A DNA stretch of 64,000 nucleotides, from the NCBI RefSeq assembly GCF_030409685.1, contig NZ_JAUFQJ010000004.1, positions 620,001 to 684,000 on the forward strand, written 5' to 3'. This DNA is from Ferruginibacter paludis. GTDB taxonomy: Bacteria > Bacteroidota > Bacteroidia > Chitinophagales > Chitinophagaceae. Shown one piece after another: positions 62,666 through 64,000 of this stretch (positions within the stretch are counted from its first letter, which is position 1; every line of letters starts with the position of its first letter). The position numbers and the translations under genes were made by a program. The notes below the pieces were generated by a model, which worked only from the letters and a program-made list of their open reading frames with translations, did not search any database and was not told the origin of the DNA.

Positions 62666-64000
62666 TTACCAGTGCAATTCCAGCATATTGTTTTTCTGAT
62701 CCACATCCGCCATTCGTTTGGTTGGATCTATTTCTATCTTTTTTATATCCATCAAACGGCGTTTAAATTCGATCGTATAGGTAGGATGTGTCCACCGCCA
62801 TTCTCCATCCACAATTCTTGGTGCCTTATCCTCTGCAGGCTTTTCTCCAAACATCAGGTTTAGAGGAATGTAGTGCTGTTCGGTTGTTCCATCTTTAAAT
62901 GTAAGCTGTAAATCAATCGGCATGGGCATTTGACCAATACGACGCAGTCTTATTTTTGAAATACCATTTTCTTCCCACAAACTGTCAATTGAATAGTCAA
63001 TTTTTTTGGTAGTGCTGCACCAGTATTCTTTGTACCAATCCAGTTTAAGGCCGCTGACATTTTCTGCAATTTGTATAAAATCAGCTGCGTTTGGATGTTT
63101 AAAGTGCCATTGTTTATAATACTCAAGCAAAATTTTATCTCTTGTTGCAGCGCTGGTAATGTAGCCCAGCTGTTCAAGAAATACAGCTCCTTTACTATAG
63201 GCAGCATTGCTGTAACCAACATTGGTGTTAAAGTGATCGGCGTGCGTTGTGAGCGGTTCTTCCCAATCGCTTCTAGCAATAAAATAATACGCCCGGTAAT
63301 TGTTATAATGCTCTAGTGGCAGCAAGGCTGCTGCTGAATCAAGTGATTTAATAAAGGCCGGATTAGAAGCGTTTTTTACCCTCGTAACTTTCTCCCGGTA
63401 GTAGCCTTCCACCAGGTCACTTGCAAACTCGGTAAAGCCTTCATCCATCCAGGCATACAGGCTTTCATTGGTGCCCAGCATCATCTGGTACCAGCTGTGC
63501 ATCCATTCATGAAAAACAGTACCCAGACTTGGTCCACTAAGCAAGGTGCCCATCGGATATTCCATACCGCCGTCTCCACCATGAATAAATGAATATTGCG
63601 GATAAGGATACTTTCCAAATTTACTTTCCATAAAAGGCAATACCGTTACAGCTGCATTGGCAACCGTTTCCCATGCCTCATCATTGGCCGCATCATTTTC
63701 TTTATACTTGTAGAGCACATTGAGTACAGGCCCACCGTTTGGCATTTTACGCACCAGGTGTTTGTATTCCGGGTCGGCAGCCCACATAAAATCATGTACA
63801 TTATTTGCAACAAAATGCCAGCTACGTTTGGGCTTTGCCGTAGGCTTCAGCTCGGAACCTGCAACATCATATCCCCAGCCAATTTCAGCTGCATTTACTA
63901 GTATACCGCTGCCGCCTAATTTGTAGTTTTTATCAATATTAATCGTCACGTCAAAATCGCCCCAAACCCCATAAAATTCCCTTGCCACATAGGGCGTAGG
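62666..64000 (-). CDS. M1-family metallopeptidase, C-terminal part (runs off the window)
   Basis: The frame is open to the right edge, so the true start lies beyond it; an internal ATG at 63988 is not a good start. Active site HEWMH encoded at 63497-63511 and the third zinc ligand in DEGFTEF about 18 residues on, typical of gluzincin M1 aminopeptidases. Also carries the substrate-anchor type motif GGDGGMEYPMG. About 445 residues are visible, so the full protein is probably 600 residues or more. Confidence 0.9.
   Translation of the reverse strand, partial: PTPYVAREFYGVWGDFDVTINIDKNYKLGGSGILVNAAEIGWGYDVAGSELKPTAKPKRSWHFVANNVHDFMWAADPEYKHLVRKMPNGGPVLNVLYKYKENDAANDEAWETVANAAVTVLPFMESKFGKYPYPQYSFIHGGDGGMEYPMGTLLSGPSLGTVFHEWMHSWYQMMLGTNESLYAWMDEGFTEFASDLVEGYYREKVTRVKNASNPAFIKSLDSAAALLPLEHYNNYRAYYFIARSDWEEPLTTHADHFNTNVGYSNAAYSKGAVFLEQLGYITSAATRDKILLEYYKQWHFKHPNAADFIQIAENVSGLKLDWYKEYWCSTTKKIDYSIDSLWEENGISKIRLRRIGQMPMPIDLQLTFKDGTTEQHYIPLNLMFGEKPAEDKAPRIVDGEWRWTHPTYTIEFKRRLMDIKKIEIDPTKRMADVDQKNNMLELHW

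Overview
The window comes from a member of the Bacteroidota, most likely the Chitinophagaceae or a close relative. The evidence is a type IX secretion C-terminal domain on a large secreted protein, a type III glutamine synthetase, a fused CcoN-CcoO cytochrome oxidase, many small lipoproteins, and promoters of the Bacteroidota form (TTTG, about 19 bases, TAnnTTTG), seen clearly in front of the tRNA gene. The species cannot be named from sequence alone.

Layout. 1-2632: an Mla-type lipid transport operon (permease, ATPase, MCE protein). 2834-5759: a secreted M61/PDZ peptidase and a secreted alpha/beta hydrolase. 5918-11755 (minus): an unusual locus with an importer-type ABC permease and ATPase, a membrane-anchored binding protein fused to an OmpA peptidoglycan-binding domain, a membrane coiled-coil protein, a soluble coiled-coil protein and a small membrane-anchored peptide. 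This is the best candidate for an undescribed system. 12473-20836 (minus): four exported proteins of the kind abundant in Planctomycetes (DUF2231/cytochrome/LRR protein, Tat-exported beta-propeller, Tat-exported DUF1501 protein, very large PSCyt/LamG/PSD1 lipoprotein), with two copies of a 283-bp structured repeat between them.

21177-24762 is an AT-rich accessory patch: a small unknown gene, a PIN-domain gene split by a one-base frameshift, and a cluster of REP-like elements around one intact RAYT-type (Y1) transposase. The intact unit has 24-bp terminal inverted repeats, and at least three neighbouring units are internally deleted derivatives. 25057-28500 is a 1147-residue T9SS substrate built from a tandem 476-residue duplication. 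A FAD oxidoreductase, two lipoproteins, tRNA-Ala(GGC) and a LOG-family protein follow.

33554-43038 is a complete cbb3 oxidase cluster: ccoI (no ATG, GTG or TTG start), ccoS (59 codons, TTG start), ccoNO, ccoQ, ccoP, ccoG, ccoH, a TauE/SafE-like membrane protein and a coiled-coil protein. Facing it is a redox-type regulatory pair, a receiver-CRP fusion and a PAS histidine kinase (43042-45399), then a molybdopterin oxidoreductase with a cytochrome b and MsrB. Together this part covers microaerobic respiration and oxidative repair.

47762-64000 is mostly housekeeping: lpxB, glnN, a polytopic membrane protein, purL, proC, an LptF/G permease, an OmpA protein, tgt, a GT2 glycosyltransferase, rsmG, a NarL-type regulator, a GNAT acetyltransferase and an M1 peptidase that runs off the right edge. 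Two frameshifts lie at or near A homopolymers (21850-21856, probably 31125-31129), so some disrupted genes may be sequencing errors. All functions are assigned from motifs read by eye; no database search was run.
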